IMG/VR virus record: IMGVR_UViG_3300025154_000087
Span: 1-64,000 of that record
Reading direction: 5' to 3' (one strand)
Length of the DNA: 64,000 nt
Source of the DNA: a virus
Shown here one piece after another: positions 29,391 to 38,633 of the stretch. Position 1 is the stretch's first letter, and each line of letters begins with the position of its first letter. Under the pieces are notes generated by a model. The model ran no database searches. It was not told the origin of the DNA and worked only from the letters and a program-made list of their open reading frames with translations. The translations under genes and the position numbers were made by a program.

Positions 29391-29899
29391 CTTTCCTCCG
29401 CTTTATGGTAAATCTTTTTATGTTCAAGGAATTGAATGGTGTTCAGTAGAATACTTTTTGTTTCATCAGAAAATCCATACCGTTTCTGATTTATTTCGAG
29501 GCTTTGGTGATAATCCCCGTCGTCATGCCGTAAAGAAGCGGCGTACCAATCACAAGCCATTTCCATTAGATCGATTAGATCCATCCTTTCAAATACTGAA
29601 TTCTTTACTGGAGAAGCATTCTCTGGACCCATAAGATAATATTCGGGGTGATGTTTATTAGTCCGATAATGATGGTCGACGGCGGCTTGCATGGACATCA
29701 GATGGCCCTTATACTCCTCTGAACCAAAAGTTGACTTCCGGAGCAGTGGTGTAAACTTCTCGAACATCTCTACTTCAGGATCTTCAAGTTTCGATTGATC
29801 ATGTTGTTGTTGACGGTGGATCAACTCACAAATTATTCCACCTATGAAATTCCGAACGGTCTCGATATGCCGCAACGTTTTAGTTCTCGATCCTTCCAT
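29387..29899 (-). CDS. DUF5662 family protein
   Basis: 170 residues. The family pattern is clear: HDQSKLEDPE near 33, STFGSEEYKGH near 57, VDHHYRTNKHHPEYY near 73, and MDLIDLMEMACDWYAAS then HDDGDY near 107-128. The repeated His/Asp motifs suggest an HD-like metal site. The family is frequent in phages and has no proven function. AAGGAG precedes the ATG. Confidence 0.82.
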   Translation of the reverse strand: MEGSRTKTLRHIETVRNFIGGIICELIHRQQQHDQSKLEDPEVEMFEKFTPLLRKSTFGSEEYKGHLMSMQAAVDHHYRTNKHHPEYYLMGPENASPVKNSVFERMDLIDLMEMACDWYAASLRHDDGDYHQSLEINQKRYGFSDETKSILLNTIQFLEHKKIYHKAEES

Positions 29900-29934
29900 A
29901 ATGATCTCCTTAGATCAATCGTAAACGTTGAAGT

Positions 29935-29970
29935 AAAATTTTCCACCACCGAGAGATAGTGGAAAATTTT
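29935..29970. terminator. Palindromic terminator, possibly bidirectional
   Basis: A perfect 12-bp inverted repeat (AAAATTTTCCAC at 29935-29946 with 29959-29970) surrounds a 12-base loop. A/T runs lie at both ends, so it can act on either strand. It lies in the 108-base gap between the lipoprotein-like gene and DUF5662. Confidence 0.72.
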
Positions 29971-30007
29971 ATAGTTACAGACACAATGATGGGGCGTTTT
30001 ATCTTCA

Positions 30008-30748
30008 TTAGTTATTGGTTACGGGGTTGAAACTATTAGTATAGTCGGTTTTTGGAAGATCCGAGTTCCCCAAGATCCCCCCGATTTGATTCTCCCCGGT
30101 AATATCACCCAGAGTCGATTCCTTGAAAGCATCCTGGACAGAGATCGAACTTCCTTCACCGGAAGCAGATAATGTATATCCGCCAGCGGCTTTCCCTAAT
30201 GCACTGAACAAACTATCAGACACATCCGTAACAGCCCAGGCGCCGACAAGGAATTTTCCTAAGTCTACCCCATCATGGAACATACTTTTATACATCTCGG
30301 TATCAGCAATTTCAACATCGCTGGAGTTCGTGGATGAAGCGCAGGGGTTATATGGTTTTTTAGTTATGGCCAGGGAAACAACGTTATTTATTGTCTCTGC
30401 TTGTTTCAGTACAGCCAATACCAGGGGGTTATCCTTTGCTGCCTCCGCTGTGGCAATATCAACCTTTGATCTTTCTTGTTGACAAACCTGGACAGATTTT
30501 TCCTTTTCAACATCAGTAATTTGGGTAGAATCTCCCGTTGTTGTCTCCGAGGTGATAGTGGCGCCATCGGGACCGAAAGTAAAGGTACGGGAACCAGGAG
30601 CGCGGACCGAGCAACCTGACGAAATCAAAACAAGACCAAGTAAACCGATTAAGAGAACTGTGGTAATCAATCCCCCAATGATTGTATTCCGTCTCTCCTT
30701 TATTTGCCGTTCCCTCTGCTCATGTCTCCAAGTTTGATAGTATCCCAT
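30008..30748 (-). CDS. Membrane-anchored or lipoprotein-like structural protein
   Basis: 246 residues. A basic N-terminus (RQIKERRN) is followed by a membrane helix (21-46) ending ISSGCSV, which resembles a lipobox. The rest is Ser/Thr/Gly-rich and probably extracytoplasmic. It may be a host-membrane lipoprotein (spanin or superinfection exclusion) or a tail-tip component. The long stretch before the helix argues against a classical signal peptide. AGGAGG precedes the ATG. Confidence 0.55.
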   Translation of the reverse strand: MGYYQTWRHEQRERQIKERRNTIIGGLITTVLLIGLLGLVLISSGCSVRAPGSRTFTFGPDGATITSETTTGDSTQITDVEKEKSVQVCQQERSKVDIATAEAAKDNPLVLAVLKQAETINNVVSLAITKKPYNPCASSTNSSDVEIADTEMYKSMFHDGVDLGKFLVGAWAVTDVSDSLFSALGKAAGGYTLSASGEGSSISVQDAFKESTLGDITGENQIGGILGNSDLPKTDYTNSFNPVTNN

Positions 30749-30777
30749 TTTAGGACCTCCTTAATTCGGGTTGTGCC

Positions 30778-31137
30778 TTATGGCATTACCAGCCAAGTCA
30801 AATTGACATCGGGTGGGTAGATTATACAGTTAGATGGTTCGACAAACCAAATCTCTTTCTTCTCTGACAGGAAAGTACAGATATCATGAAGGCCAATAGA
30901 TGCCCAACCAAAAGCCCATCCCTTTCCGGAAAAATGAGCAGTCAACAATAAAGCACGATTATCGCAATCATTGCTTTCAGGAACATAGGGTTGAACGGCG
31001 AAATTATCCATCCAGTCTCGAACTTCACGAACAGTCGGTAGGATATAGGACTTATCAGGTAAACGAATTTTGACGAATGGACAATTGGTCTCTTGTTGAT
31101 ACTTAGCCGATATTTCTTCACGATAAACCCTTATCAT
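30778..31137 (-). CDS. Possible MOA-related papain-like peptidase domain
   Basis: 119 residues. NDCDNRALLLTAHF near 58, GWAFGWAS near 75, an LHDI near 85 and EIWFVEPSN near 97 follow the Cys ... His ... Glu order of the small MOA C-terminal-like (lectin-associated) proteins found in phage tail regions. The potential nucleophile is Cys59. If active it could trim tail or host surface proteins. The match is by pattern memory only. Confidence 0.5.
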   Translation of the reverse strand: MIRVYREEISAKYQQETNCPFVKIRLPDKSYILPTVREVRDWMDNFAVQPYVPESNDCDNRALLLTAHFSGKGWAFGWASIGLHDICTFLSEKKEIWFVEPSNCIIYPPDVNLTWLVMP

Positions 31138-31319
31138 ATTTCACCTACCATAATAAAAAGGATTTTTTCTGGACAATCAAAAAGGATGTATTGACTGGTT
31201 CTACTTATTACTATACATGTTTTCTCTGTTTCGATTAGAACATCCTTTTGAAACTGAGTCCTAATTGGATTGTTAAAGATTACTAATATTATGGAGATTA
31301 GAAACAATTTCAGGTACAT
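31134..31319 (-). CDS. Small secreted or membrane protein, 61 aa
   Basis: MYLKLFLISIILVIF is an uncleaved anchor or signal sequence, followed by a short beta-rich domain. It overlaps genes on both sides by a few bases. Function unknown. Confidence 0.5.
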   Translation of the reverse strand: MYLKLFLISIILVIFNNPIRTQFQKDVLIETEKTCIVISRTSQYILFDCPEKILFIMVGEI

Positions 31320-31522
31320 ATGAATACTATGACTTGACCCCCTGTTGCTGGAGGAGCTACTATATCGACAACCCCAACCTCAACATAGCATTGAGTTACC
31401 CGAGCAGTCTGATCATTCGGGATCGCTCCAACCTCAACATAGCATTGAGTTACCCGAGCAGTCTGATCATTCGGGATCGCTCCAACCTCAACATATTCTT
31501 GTGTAACTCTCGCTACTGTCAT
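31310..31522 (-). CDS. RVTQ-repeat tail protein, 70 aa
   Basis: Three repeats of ARVTQ-x-YVEVGAIPNDQT, each 18 residues. The RVTQ/VEV motif recurs in phage tail and fibre-associated proteins. Two DNA units are identical (see the repeat entry), so copy number is probably variable. Its start overlaps the upstream stop (ATGA). Confidence 0.7.
   Translation of the reverse strand: MTVARVTQEYVEVGAIPNDQTARVTQCYVEVGAIPNDQTARVTQCYVEVGVVDIVAPPATGGQVIVFICT
31374..31481 (-). repeat. Two identical 54-bp tandem repeats
   Basis: Units 31374-31427 and 31428-31481 are identical base for base, and a third diverged unit follows. The period is an exact multiple of three, so gain or loss keeps the frame. Confidence 0.95.
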
Positions 31523-32499
31523 GACTCCACCTTATAACCCCATAGCATAGCATTAAAAATCGTTGGGGTCCATGCAGAAGTATCCGGTGCCGTACTCAAA
31601 ACCGCTGCTTGAGCTGAATCGTAGGACTCGGGGTAAACTGTAGACAATATATGAGTAGCTTGATCATACTCAGTTGAATCCTGTTTAGCAATACAGGTCA
31701 ACTCCCTTGCTCCAGCATCATCTTTTTTCGCCACTGTAACCAGAGTTACGCATTTTACATCCAACCCACTGGTAGCAATATCGGCAAAACCAAAAAGATC
31801 CTTATGGCCTACTGTACTGGATTCATTATAGGTTGAATCCCCATCCTGAGCTGTATCATCTACATTCTGGTAGTTACTCCCAGCACTTGGAGTAAATTGA
31901 ACCGAGTTATCTGAAGTTGGAGAACATAAAATTGAATACATCTCTCCAACGAAATCATCAGCTATAAACAGATTATCGTATTTGACCGTATTATTTCCAC
32001 TACCATATAGTATGCTAGTTATATTATCGGAACTAATTGCCAATCCGGTTAAAGTACCAACTGTCACTCCATCCACTTTTATTTGGACTGATCCTGCTGA
32101 AGCATGATTTACTATCTTAACTTCTACATGGTGTAATCCATCGTCAATAACTTGACCGGAGCCAATAGTACCCAATAAGGCAGCATCTTTATAGACAGTT
32201 ATCCCATCTGCTGGGGTATTAAAGATACGAATGTAAGAGACATCAATGGTAAATCGTACCAAATGAAGATTTGCATTTGTACTATAAGTACTAGGGTAAA
32301 AATTCCTAATGTGAAACCCAGTACATTTTGTAAGGGCTCCCGTACAGTTTTTAGAAAAACTACTGGAACAGGATAAAGATTTACCATTATTAAAACCCCC
32401 AGTAGCAGAATAACTAGCATCCCCACTGGTTACAAAAGTCTTTACATCAGCAGTGACCCCACAACCTTCGAAACCCGTAAAAAATTCAACTGTTGCCAT
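31519..32499 (-). CDS. LamG-like jelly-roll tail protein
   Basis: 326 residues. Residues 1-190 look like a concanavalin/LamG-type beta sandwich (FFTGFEGCG, DDGLHHVEVKIVNHA, VQIKVDGVTVGTL, KYDNLFIADDF), a fold used for sugar binding in phage tail proteins. The C-terminal part is another beta domain. Likely a receptor-binding or tail accessory protein. Confidence 0.7.
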   Translation of the reverse strand: MATVEFFTGFEGCGVTADVKTFVTSGDASYSATGGFNNGKSLSCSSSFSKNCTGALTKCTGFHIRNFYPSTYSTNANLHLVRFTIDVSYIRIFNTPADGITVYKDAALLGTIGSGQVIDDGLHHVEVKIVNHASAGSVQIKVDGVTVGTLTGLAISSDNITSILYGSGNNTVKYDNLFIADDFVGEMYSILCSPTSDNSVQFTPSAGSNYQNVDDTAQDGDSTYNESSTVGHKDLFGFADIATSGLDVKCVTLVTVAKKDDAGARELTCIAKQDSTEYDQATHILSTVYPESYDSAQAAVLSTAPDTSAWTPTIFNAMLWGYKVES

Positions 32500-32503
32500 A
32501 TCA

Positions 32504-33289
32504 TCACCTTGTCCCTAAAAATCCAATTCCAATTCCAGCAAGAGTAACGTCTTTTGTTGCCTGGTTCTCCACAATCAAAAATTGCCCTGCTGTAAAAGAT
32601 TTTGCGGTCCCCCCAGAGGTGGCAAAAGTTCCGGTCGTACTCCCGAGGGCGAAGGTAATAGTCCCAATTTCAGTAACCCCATTTTTGACAGTTAAAATCG
32701 TTTCAGCCGTTGCTGCATCAATTGAACCGGCATAACTCCCAGAAAAGTTAGCTGCAAAATCGGTCGCAAGAACCAGGGGGACTCTCATTATAACCGCAGC
32801 ATCATCGGGGATACCCGGATAGAATAATCCTGGAAGCATGTACTGGGTAACTGTATCCAGCGTTAATTCGGGGAGATGGGCTGGAAAGAAAGCATCCTGA
32901 ACGGTATTATGTACTCCTAGAACTAAGATGGTATTGGCTTTAAAGTTTGATGCTGCTCCTGTGCTGATTGCCGCTTGCGAAACTGTCAAGACAGAATTAT
33001 TCGTTTCATTCAAGGTTACATAAATGAATTGACCTGCTGTGATAACAATGTTCCCGGCCGCAATGGTATTTAAGATGCTGTAACCATCTTCCCGAACGAA
33101 GAAGATTCTAATAACATCGGACCACGTTAGAGTATTGGTACTGGAATCAAAAGTAAGTGTACCGTCACAAGAGACAATTGGGCTCCGGGCATAAGTTATT
33201 GCAAGATCCAAATCATCTAACCGACCTTCCATTTCGGTCGGATTAAATTTTGATCCTGTAACCCAGGCGGAATGATAATTACTACCCAT
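32504..33289 (-). CDS. Beta-rich tail structural protein, 261 aa
   Basis: It starts MGSNYHSAWVTGSKFNPTEMEGRLDDLD, which fits a protein that attaches by its N-terminus. The rest is beta-rich with ITAGQFIYVTLNE-like repeats and an Ala/Thr/Gly-rich end. Lies in the tail-tip region. Likely a minor tail protein. Confidence 0.6.
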   Translation of the reverse strand: MGSNYHSAWVTGSKFNPTEMEGRLDDLDLAITYARSPIVSCDGTLTFDSSTNTLTWSDVIRIFFVREDGYSILNTIAAGNIVITAGQFIYVTLNETNNSVLTVSQAAISTGAASNFKANTILVLGVHNTVQDAFFPAHLPELTLDTVTQYMLPGLFYPGIPDDAAVIMRVPLVLATDFAANFSGSYAGSIDAATAETILTVKNGVTEIGTITFALGSTTGTFATSGGTAKSFTAGQFLIVENQATKDVTLAGIGIGFLGTR

Positions 33290-33480
33290 TATTTACCCCC
33301 AGTAGGAATAAATCCTTTGAGCAAATTGGTTGCCAGGTTGGTCAACTCATTTACTTGTTGGTTCTGAGGACCGGAGGATCTCATCTTATCAAAGTAATTA
33401 TTCAACTTTTCAAAGTTACTATTTAATGCCCGTAACTCATCCCGCATTTCCTTCAATACTGCAACCATTTCCTCGTTCAT
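33289..33480 (-). CDS. Coiled-coil protein, 63 aa
   Basis: The heptad pattern MVAVLKEMRDELRALNSNFEKL covers the first half. It overlaps both neighbours. A trimerising or bridging tail component is plausible. Confidence 0.58.
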   Translation of the reverse strand: MNEEMVAVLKEMRDELRALNSNFEKLNNYFDKMRSSGPQNQQVNELTNLATNLLKGFIPTGGK

Positions 33481-34577
33481 ATTATAGGATCTCCCGCCTC
33501 ATCATAGAGGACAATATAGCTTATCATGCTGATTAGCGAATTACTGGAAAGAACAAAGTTCAAGAATACGGGACCTTCTTCAATATTTGCACTGGATTCG
33601 GCATATCCCTCCTCTCTTGTATAAGTTAAGGACGCTGTACCATCTAATGGGTTGACACTAACCAATCCTGTAGAAAGAGACCCACTCCCACTTGTGATTG
33701 AGCAAGAAATATACAAAGCTGAACCAATAATTGGGTTTCCGTATTGATCCCTTACAGTCAGATTGATTGCCGTAGTTTCCTCAGCCCAGTATAGATTACC
33801 ATCGATTGAAGTAACTTCAATTAGAGCAACGTACGGATCGAGGAATTCACGGCCGATCAGCGTTTGTACGATTTCTGTTGTTCCTGGAGGTACCAAGACC
33901 GTATCCAGTTCGATATGGCCTGAAGGGGTTGCTGGTGCTTCTGGAGCACTGATCGCATTATCCCCAGTAAGTACATCGATTACTTTATCCGCTCCAATAA
34001 CTAACTTATCCATTCTCCATAAAGTGGAGTGTGCCGCATTAATATCAAAAACTCCGGCTGTTTCTCCCATGGGAACACCGCTGGACATATCAGCAACAGA
34101 ACCAGCGTCCATTTCCATATAGTTCATGGTATAGAAAACACCATCGATTCGATAGGTTCCTCTCTTAACCCAAACTTGCATACCTGGGGTCTCCAATGCA
34201 TAGACGAGACCTTCAGTCAAAATGGTATCAACCCCCGGAGGTATATCAGGTAAAGCAGGATTACTAATCCCTGTAACGCTATTGATTGTTGGAGTTGGAA
34301 CAAATAGACCATCCCCTACAATTTCATATGAATTCCTATTTCCTCCTCGATGCTGGATCCTAACGGCCGTTCGAGGTTTCATCCACATGGGCTTCTGTTG
34401 CCAGTTCTCCGGATACTTACATTCAATTAGATTATTGGACCCAAGAACTTTTACCCGGGCAATCTTTTGTTCTGGGATAATATCCCAGAGAATCCCGTCT
34501 CGAGTTTCCTTTTTTTCGGCGGCGGCTCTTCGTGCCTGGACTCGAATAATTTTCTTTTTAAGAGAATGAATTGTCAT
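33477..34577 (-). CDS. Tail protein with C-terminal Ig-like domain
   Basis: 366 residues. The basic helical N-terminus (LKKKIIRVQARRAAAEKKE) is followed by an OB-like beta domain and a C-terminal bacterial Ig-like domain (INLTVRDQYGNPIIG near 280, DGTASLTYTRE near 325). Ig-like domains in phage structural proteins aid weak binding to cell surfaces. The start at 34577 overlaps the upstream stop (ATGA). Confidence 0.68.
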   Translation of the reverse strand: MTIHSLKKKIIRVQARRAAAEKKETRDGILWDIIPEQKIARVKVLGSNNLIECKYPENWQQKPMWMKPRTAVRIQHRGGNRNSYEIVGDGLFVPTPTINSVTGISNPALPDIPPGVDTILTEGLVYALETPGMQVWVKRGTYRIDGVFYTMNYMEMDAGSVADMSSGVPMGETAGVFDINAAHSTLWRMDKLVIGADKVIDVLTGDNAISAPEAPATPSGHIELDTVLVPPGTTEIVQTLIGREFLDPYVALIEVTSIDGNLYWAEETTAINLTVRDQYGNPIIGSALYISCSITSGSGSLSTGLVSVNPLDGTASLTYTREEGYAESSANIEEGPVFLNFVLSSNSLISMISYIVLYDEAGDPII

Positions 34578-37500
34578 CCTACCACCCAACCTTCAATTTC
34601 ATCCTTAAAGTAACCATTATCTATTCCGGATGACGCTTTATATCTTCGAGTCAAATCAGCAATAAAGATTCTTTTCGTTAATCCTGTATGGGGATGAGTA
34701 ACAGTAATTACATCCCCAACCTCATCTTGTAAATGAGCAATTTTTTCTAGGATAACTCTGGATCTTTGAGCCCTTGCAACTTCTAATTCAAAGTCAGCTA
34801 CATCCTGACAATGCCCCGTAGTATAACAAACAAAACCCTCAATTTTTTGCTCAGTTATCTGATGAGATTCCTGTTGTAACTCAACATCGTTTGCAGAAGC
34901 AATATACTCCCGTTTCAAGTACCCAACAGGCTGAGCATGGACAGCATATTGGAAATTACCAATTGACCCCAAGACCATCGTTGCTGCATACAATCCGATA
35001 CTTTCAATGATTCGACCGAATGGTTTAGTCATAGGGATGCCCCACCAATCACCAATAAAAACACCGATCATATAGATAATTATTGCAGCAGCCAGAACTG
35101 GGATTAAATTAGCACATTTTACTTCGATAACACAAGATTTTGCATCAGGATCCTCATCGATCAATCTTTCCGTTATACCTCCAGTCAATTTAAACAGGAT
35201 AGATGTCGATGTTTCAATAATTTCTAAACGGGGGTATTGACATCTTCTCGATTTATCCTCTGAATAGTAAATAGTAAAATCTTTCTTGAATCCATACCAA
35301 CCGACAGTTCCATTTAAACTCCCAACCCTTTCCTCTTCGTAAAGCGTTTGAAAATCATATTGAGATTGTCCCGTAACTGTATAGCGGTTTGTTAAATCAG
35401 AGTAGGAGTCATCAAGTTCGAACCTAATTGTCTGCGCAGGGTAATGATTATTGACAGAAGATGCATCAAAATTAAATGGCCGAAAAACAACTTGACCTTG
35501 CATATCAATGATACAAAAATGCTGGAATCGATGGCTAATATCATCGATAATATCCTGCAAATAAGCATTAATCCATTGAGCATCGAACTCAAAGCTCAAG
35601 GGCATCCCTGGAACGGTTATATCCTCTGCGGCAAGTTCAGTTTCTTCCGTCAAAATATCAACCAACCCTTCCTCGGGACTTCTTAAAGTCAAATTTGCAG
35701 AAGCAACTTGATTTATTGCCCAGAGAGAACGAATATCTTCTGCTGTAATCTCCATTATTGGATAAACGTCTCTTTCATAAGAAACCCGTTGACCTGTGAT
35801 TGTAAACAATCCCTGATAAGCCCAATAATTGACATCATCCACGGTTTCTCCATATTGAAGTTGAATCTGTTTCCCCTTTTCAACGAATGGGCGGAGAAGA
35901 GAGTTATCATTATGGGGATCAAAAAGATGTCCATGAGAAACAGTAAATTTTAATTTATTGGGATCACCCTCAGCATTAAAATGTGTGGTTATCTCCCCAA
36001 CAATATAATCATCAAGTGTTATAAACGCCTCCTGACGATCCCAATAAATTGTATCATAGGAGCCAGAGACGTTCGTCCATGTGAAATATAATAAGCCATC
36101 AGATCGCTTAATTACACAAGGGTTTTGGTTAAAGTTTCCAATGGCCAGGAGTTCAGCAGCTTCAAATCCCCATTCCGATACTCCAAAAGTGCCAATCATG
36201 TATTTTACTTTCTGAATTGATCCACTACGGGGGACATAATAAAGAGCATTATTATCGCCATAGAAAAAAACATCTAAAGTCGGACTATAAGCAACAGCCC
36301 TAATACTGGAGTCCGGAGGCATTTCGTCCAGAATCTCATTATCAACCCTGGTCCATGTTTTTGCTACATAATTAAAAATATTCACTCCATGAGTTGTTCG
36401 AATCATTATTTCATAAGTTGCTTCATTGACAACCATATCCCACATGGTATTACCCGGAGCTGTTTCCCAAGGAGGATAGTGATATTCGGTATGACCGTCC
36501 GCAGTGTCTAATTCACAAAGACCCCACTTGTTAGCTTCATCAAATAAAGTGGAATCATATGAAGTAACTCCATAGACAATCCCATCAATATAAACTGCTT
36601 CAGAAAATCCAAGATAAGGAAAATTGATATATGATGGGCGATTATAGGAAATAACTCCTCCTGTGGATAAACTCATCGTACAGAATTGAACAGATAGAAG
36701 AGGATGAACGCCGGACCAACTGCTTGATATAATAGCGACATCATCGTCAGGGTAAAATTTAACTCTGGGATAAATGATTTTTATTGAATCTTCCTCTTCC
36801 CCCTGCCCACCATAAGCACCAACAATCGTAAAAAGGAAAGGAGCAACAGCATCCGTTAAATCTAAATAACCAATCAATACTTGATGAGAAGAATAGATAT
36901 GGGTATTATGAAAAGCAATATATAACTTATCATCAATTATTGCTGTATTACGAACGGCCCATCCTCCCCATCCATTATGAAACTCTGTACCATAAATATC
37001 ATGGGTCACATTCTGCGCAGCGGAAGAACCGAATTCAACGGAATAATCTTCAAAATAATAACCCGTAATAGTATCTGTAGAAAATTTAGCAACGCAAGCA
37101 ATTAATCGGCCATCCACAAAAGAACAGGCATAATCAACGGCATTTAAACAAGCATCAGGAGGGACAAGCAAAGCTCCAGAAAAAAAGATTGGAGGTACAG
37201 GTGGAGTAGTTACATCATTAAACATTTTATCGATCGTCCAGGTAGCCAGATCAATCTGAACGAAAGCACTTAAAATATTCAATGACCCTGTAGCCGTTAT
37301 ATAGAGTTTTCCCCCAGCATCATCGACAAATATATTACTTGGAGTAAACAATCTATTACCATCCCAACCAAAAACAGTATTATCCATTTGAAGGTAGATA
37401 TTATCTTCCTCGGCAACAAGGAAGATACTTCCATCATTTCTTTGAATCAAATCGGGAAACACATAATCTTTATAAATGTCTTGGTTTGCTGTTATAGGAA

Positions 37501-38263
37501 GCATATCCGCCCAAATAGATAAGTCAGCCGAAGTTGAATATCCAAGGTTGTAAATTATAGAATCATCATCTACCAAGGAAGCATAGGAGAAAACCAAAAT
37601 ATAAGTAGTATCAGCAAGCCGATAAAGTTTTGGATGCTTTATCGGGACCGAATCATCGAAATATAGAGAACCATTTACAATTGACAGGACCGTAGGAGCG
37701 GACCATGTAATAAAATCGGAGGATGTAATCAGATTAAAAGAATAAACAGCCCCAACTAATTTAAGATATATGGCTGCGTACCCTGTATCTGTTTTTGCAA
37801 CTGTCACCCCTAATAATCCCGTAACTGCTATTTGAGTTGATCCTAATTTTACTCCCGCGGGAGAAACCCTATACATCATTAAGGCATCAGTCCCGTATTG
37901 AGTAGCAAGAAGTATATTACTTGTGATACTCTGGACAACCCCATCAATATACTCATAAGAATAAGTACCATTGGAATCAACTACAACATAATTTCCAAAA
38001 GTAGTTACTCCTGTATCTGTCACAAGATAACGAAGGTCATCCCCTCCCGTTTGATCATCAACACTTACATAAAATGCTGCAAGCCGACCATCATTTAAAA
38101 AGGTTGCAAAAGAATATGCTTGAGTATCCAATTCTGTATTTGCGAAAGGTTTCCCAACCAGGGGGAAATCCACTCCCAATCGGCCGGAACTCATCGTCAT
38201 TATGGGTCGTCGACTAACAGCAGTCTGAGCAGAAAGTAATGGGGCAGAAAGCGACAAGGCCAT
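34574..38263 (-). CDS. Large tail hub / receptor-interaction protein
   Basis: 1229 residues. The first ~750 residues show repeated beta blades (FLNDGRLAAFYVS, YILVFSYASLVDDD, NDGSIFLVAEEDN), which suggests a sialidase-like propeller. The C-terminal ~450 residues resemble siphovirus hub proteins (GEITTHFNAEGDPNKLKFTV, then ITAEDIRSLW), with two hydrophobic segments near 1025-1080 (LAAAIIIYMIGVFIGDWW). The start at 38263 has AAGGAG. Position right after the tape measure and Dit-like genes fits the tail tip. The hydrophobic pair is unusual. Confidence 0.65.
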   Translation of the reverse strand: MALSLSAPLLSAQTAVSRRPIMTMSSGRLGVDFPLVGKPFANTELDTQAYSFATFLNDGRLAAFYVSVDDQTGGDDLRYLVTDTGVTTFGNYVVVDSNGTYSYEYIDGVVQSITSNILLATQYGTDALMMYRVSPAGVKLGSTQIAVTGLLGVTVAKTDTGYAAIYLKLVGAVYSFNLITSSDFITWSAPTVLSIVNGSLYFDDSVPIKHPKLYRLADTTYILVFSYASLVDDDSIIYNLGYSTSADLSIWADMLPITANQDIYKDYVFPDLIQRNDGSIFLVAEEDNIYLQMDNTVFGWDGNRLFTPSNIFVDDAGGKLYITATGSLNILSAFVQIDLATWTIDKMFNDVTTPPVPPIFFSGALLVPPDACLNAVDYACSFVDGRLIACVAKFSTDTITGYYFEDYSVEFGSSAAQNVTHDIYGTEFHNGWGGWAVRNTAIIDDKLYIAFHNTHIYSSHQVLIGYLDLTDAVAPFLFTIVGAYGGQGEEEDSIKIIYPRVKFYPDDDVAIISSSWSGVHPLLSVQFCTMSLSTGGVISYNRPSYINFPYLGFSEAVYIDGIVYGVTSYDSTLFDEANKWGLCELDTADGHTEYHYPPWETAPGNTMWDMVVNEATYEIMIRTTHGVNIFNYVAKTWTRVDNEILDEMPPDSSIRAVAYSPTLDVFFYGDNNALYYVPRSGSIQKVKYMIGTFGVSEWGFEAAELLAIGNFNQNPCVIKRSDGLLYFTWTNVSGSYDTIYWDRQEAFITLDDYIVGEITTHFNAEGDPNKLKFTVSHGHLFDPHNDNSLLRPFVEKGKQIQLQYGETVDDVNYWAYQGLFTITGQRVSYERDVYPIMEITAEDIRSLWAINQVASANLTLRSPEEGLVDILTEETELAAEDITVPGMPLSFEFDAQWINAYLQDIIDDISHRFQHFCIIDMQGQVVFRPFNFDASSVNNHYPAQTIRFELDDSYSDLTNRYTVTGQSQYDFQTLYEEERVGSLNGTVGWYGFKKDFTIYYSEDKSRRCQYPRLEIIETSTSILFKLTGGITERLIDEDPDAKSCVIEVKCANLIPVLAAAIIIYMIGVFIGDWWGIPMTKPFGRIIESIGLYAATMVLGSIGNFQYAVHAQPVGYLKREYIASANDVELQQESHQITEQKIEGFVCYTTGHCQDVADFELEVARAQRSRVILEKIAHLQDEVGDVITVTHPHTGLTKRIFIADLTRRYKASSGIDNGYFKDEIEGWVVG

Positions 38264-38264
38264 T

Positions 38265-38633
38265 TTAGGCTCCTTCACTTAAAAATAAAAGATCCATTTC
38301 GACATCGACCCTATGTTCTCCATTTGTTGTTAGAACCATTTTACCGGATAACCTCCGGACTTCAACAGTGAAGGATTGACTACTTCCATCTTGGGGGTCG
38401 AAAGAGATAGGAACATCATTTACCAACTGAGCTTCATGTACTTCGTACTGATCAGTGGTCATACCCAACCATCGAAGTGTTATTTCCTTTCCAATCATAG
38501 AACTACCCCAGGAAAAGAAAGCGATAGAGGTATAAGTCTTAACAACAGCAGTATGCCGTACTGGAGTCATTAAATCAGAAACTTCGGAAGGATTATCGGT
38601 GAATGTATATCCACCCAAGGTCATTTTAGCCAT
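38265..38633 (-). CDS. Tail protein, probably distal-tail-like
   Basis: 122 residues, starting MAKMTLGGYTFTDNPSEV. Beta-rich. Small proteins with this GGYTF start placed between tape measure and hub are tail-tip components. Its start is next to the tape measure stop. Confidence 0.65.
   Translation of the reverse strand: MAKMTLGGYTFTDNPSEVSDLMTPVRHTAVVKTYTSIAFFSWGSSMIGKEITLRWLGMTTDQYEVHEAQLVNDVPISFDPQDGSSQSFTVEVRRLSGKMVLTTNGEHRVDVEMDLLFLSEGA

Noticed and set aside
30123-30482. A 119-residue plus-strand frame.
   Set aside because: Antisense to the lipoprotein-like gene, with no ribosome site and no motif.
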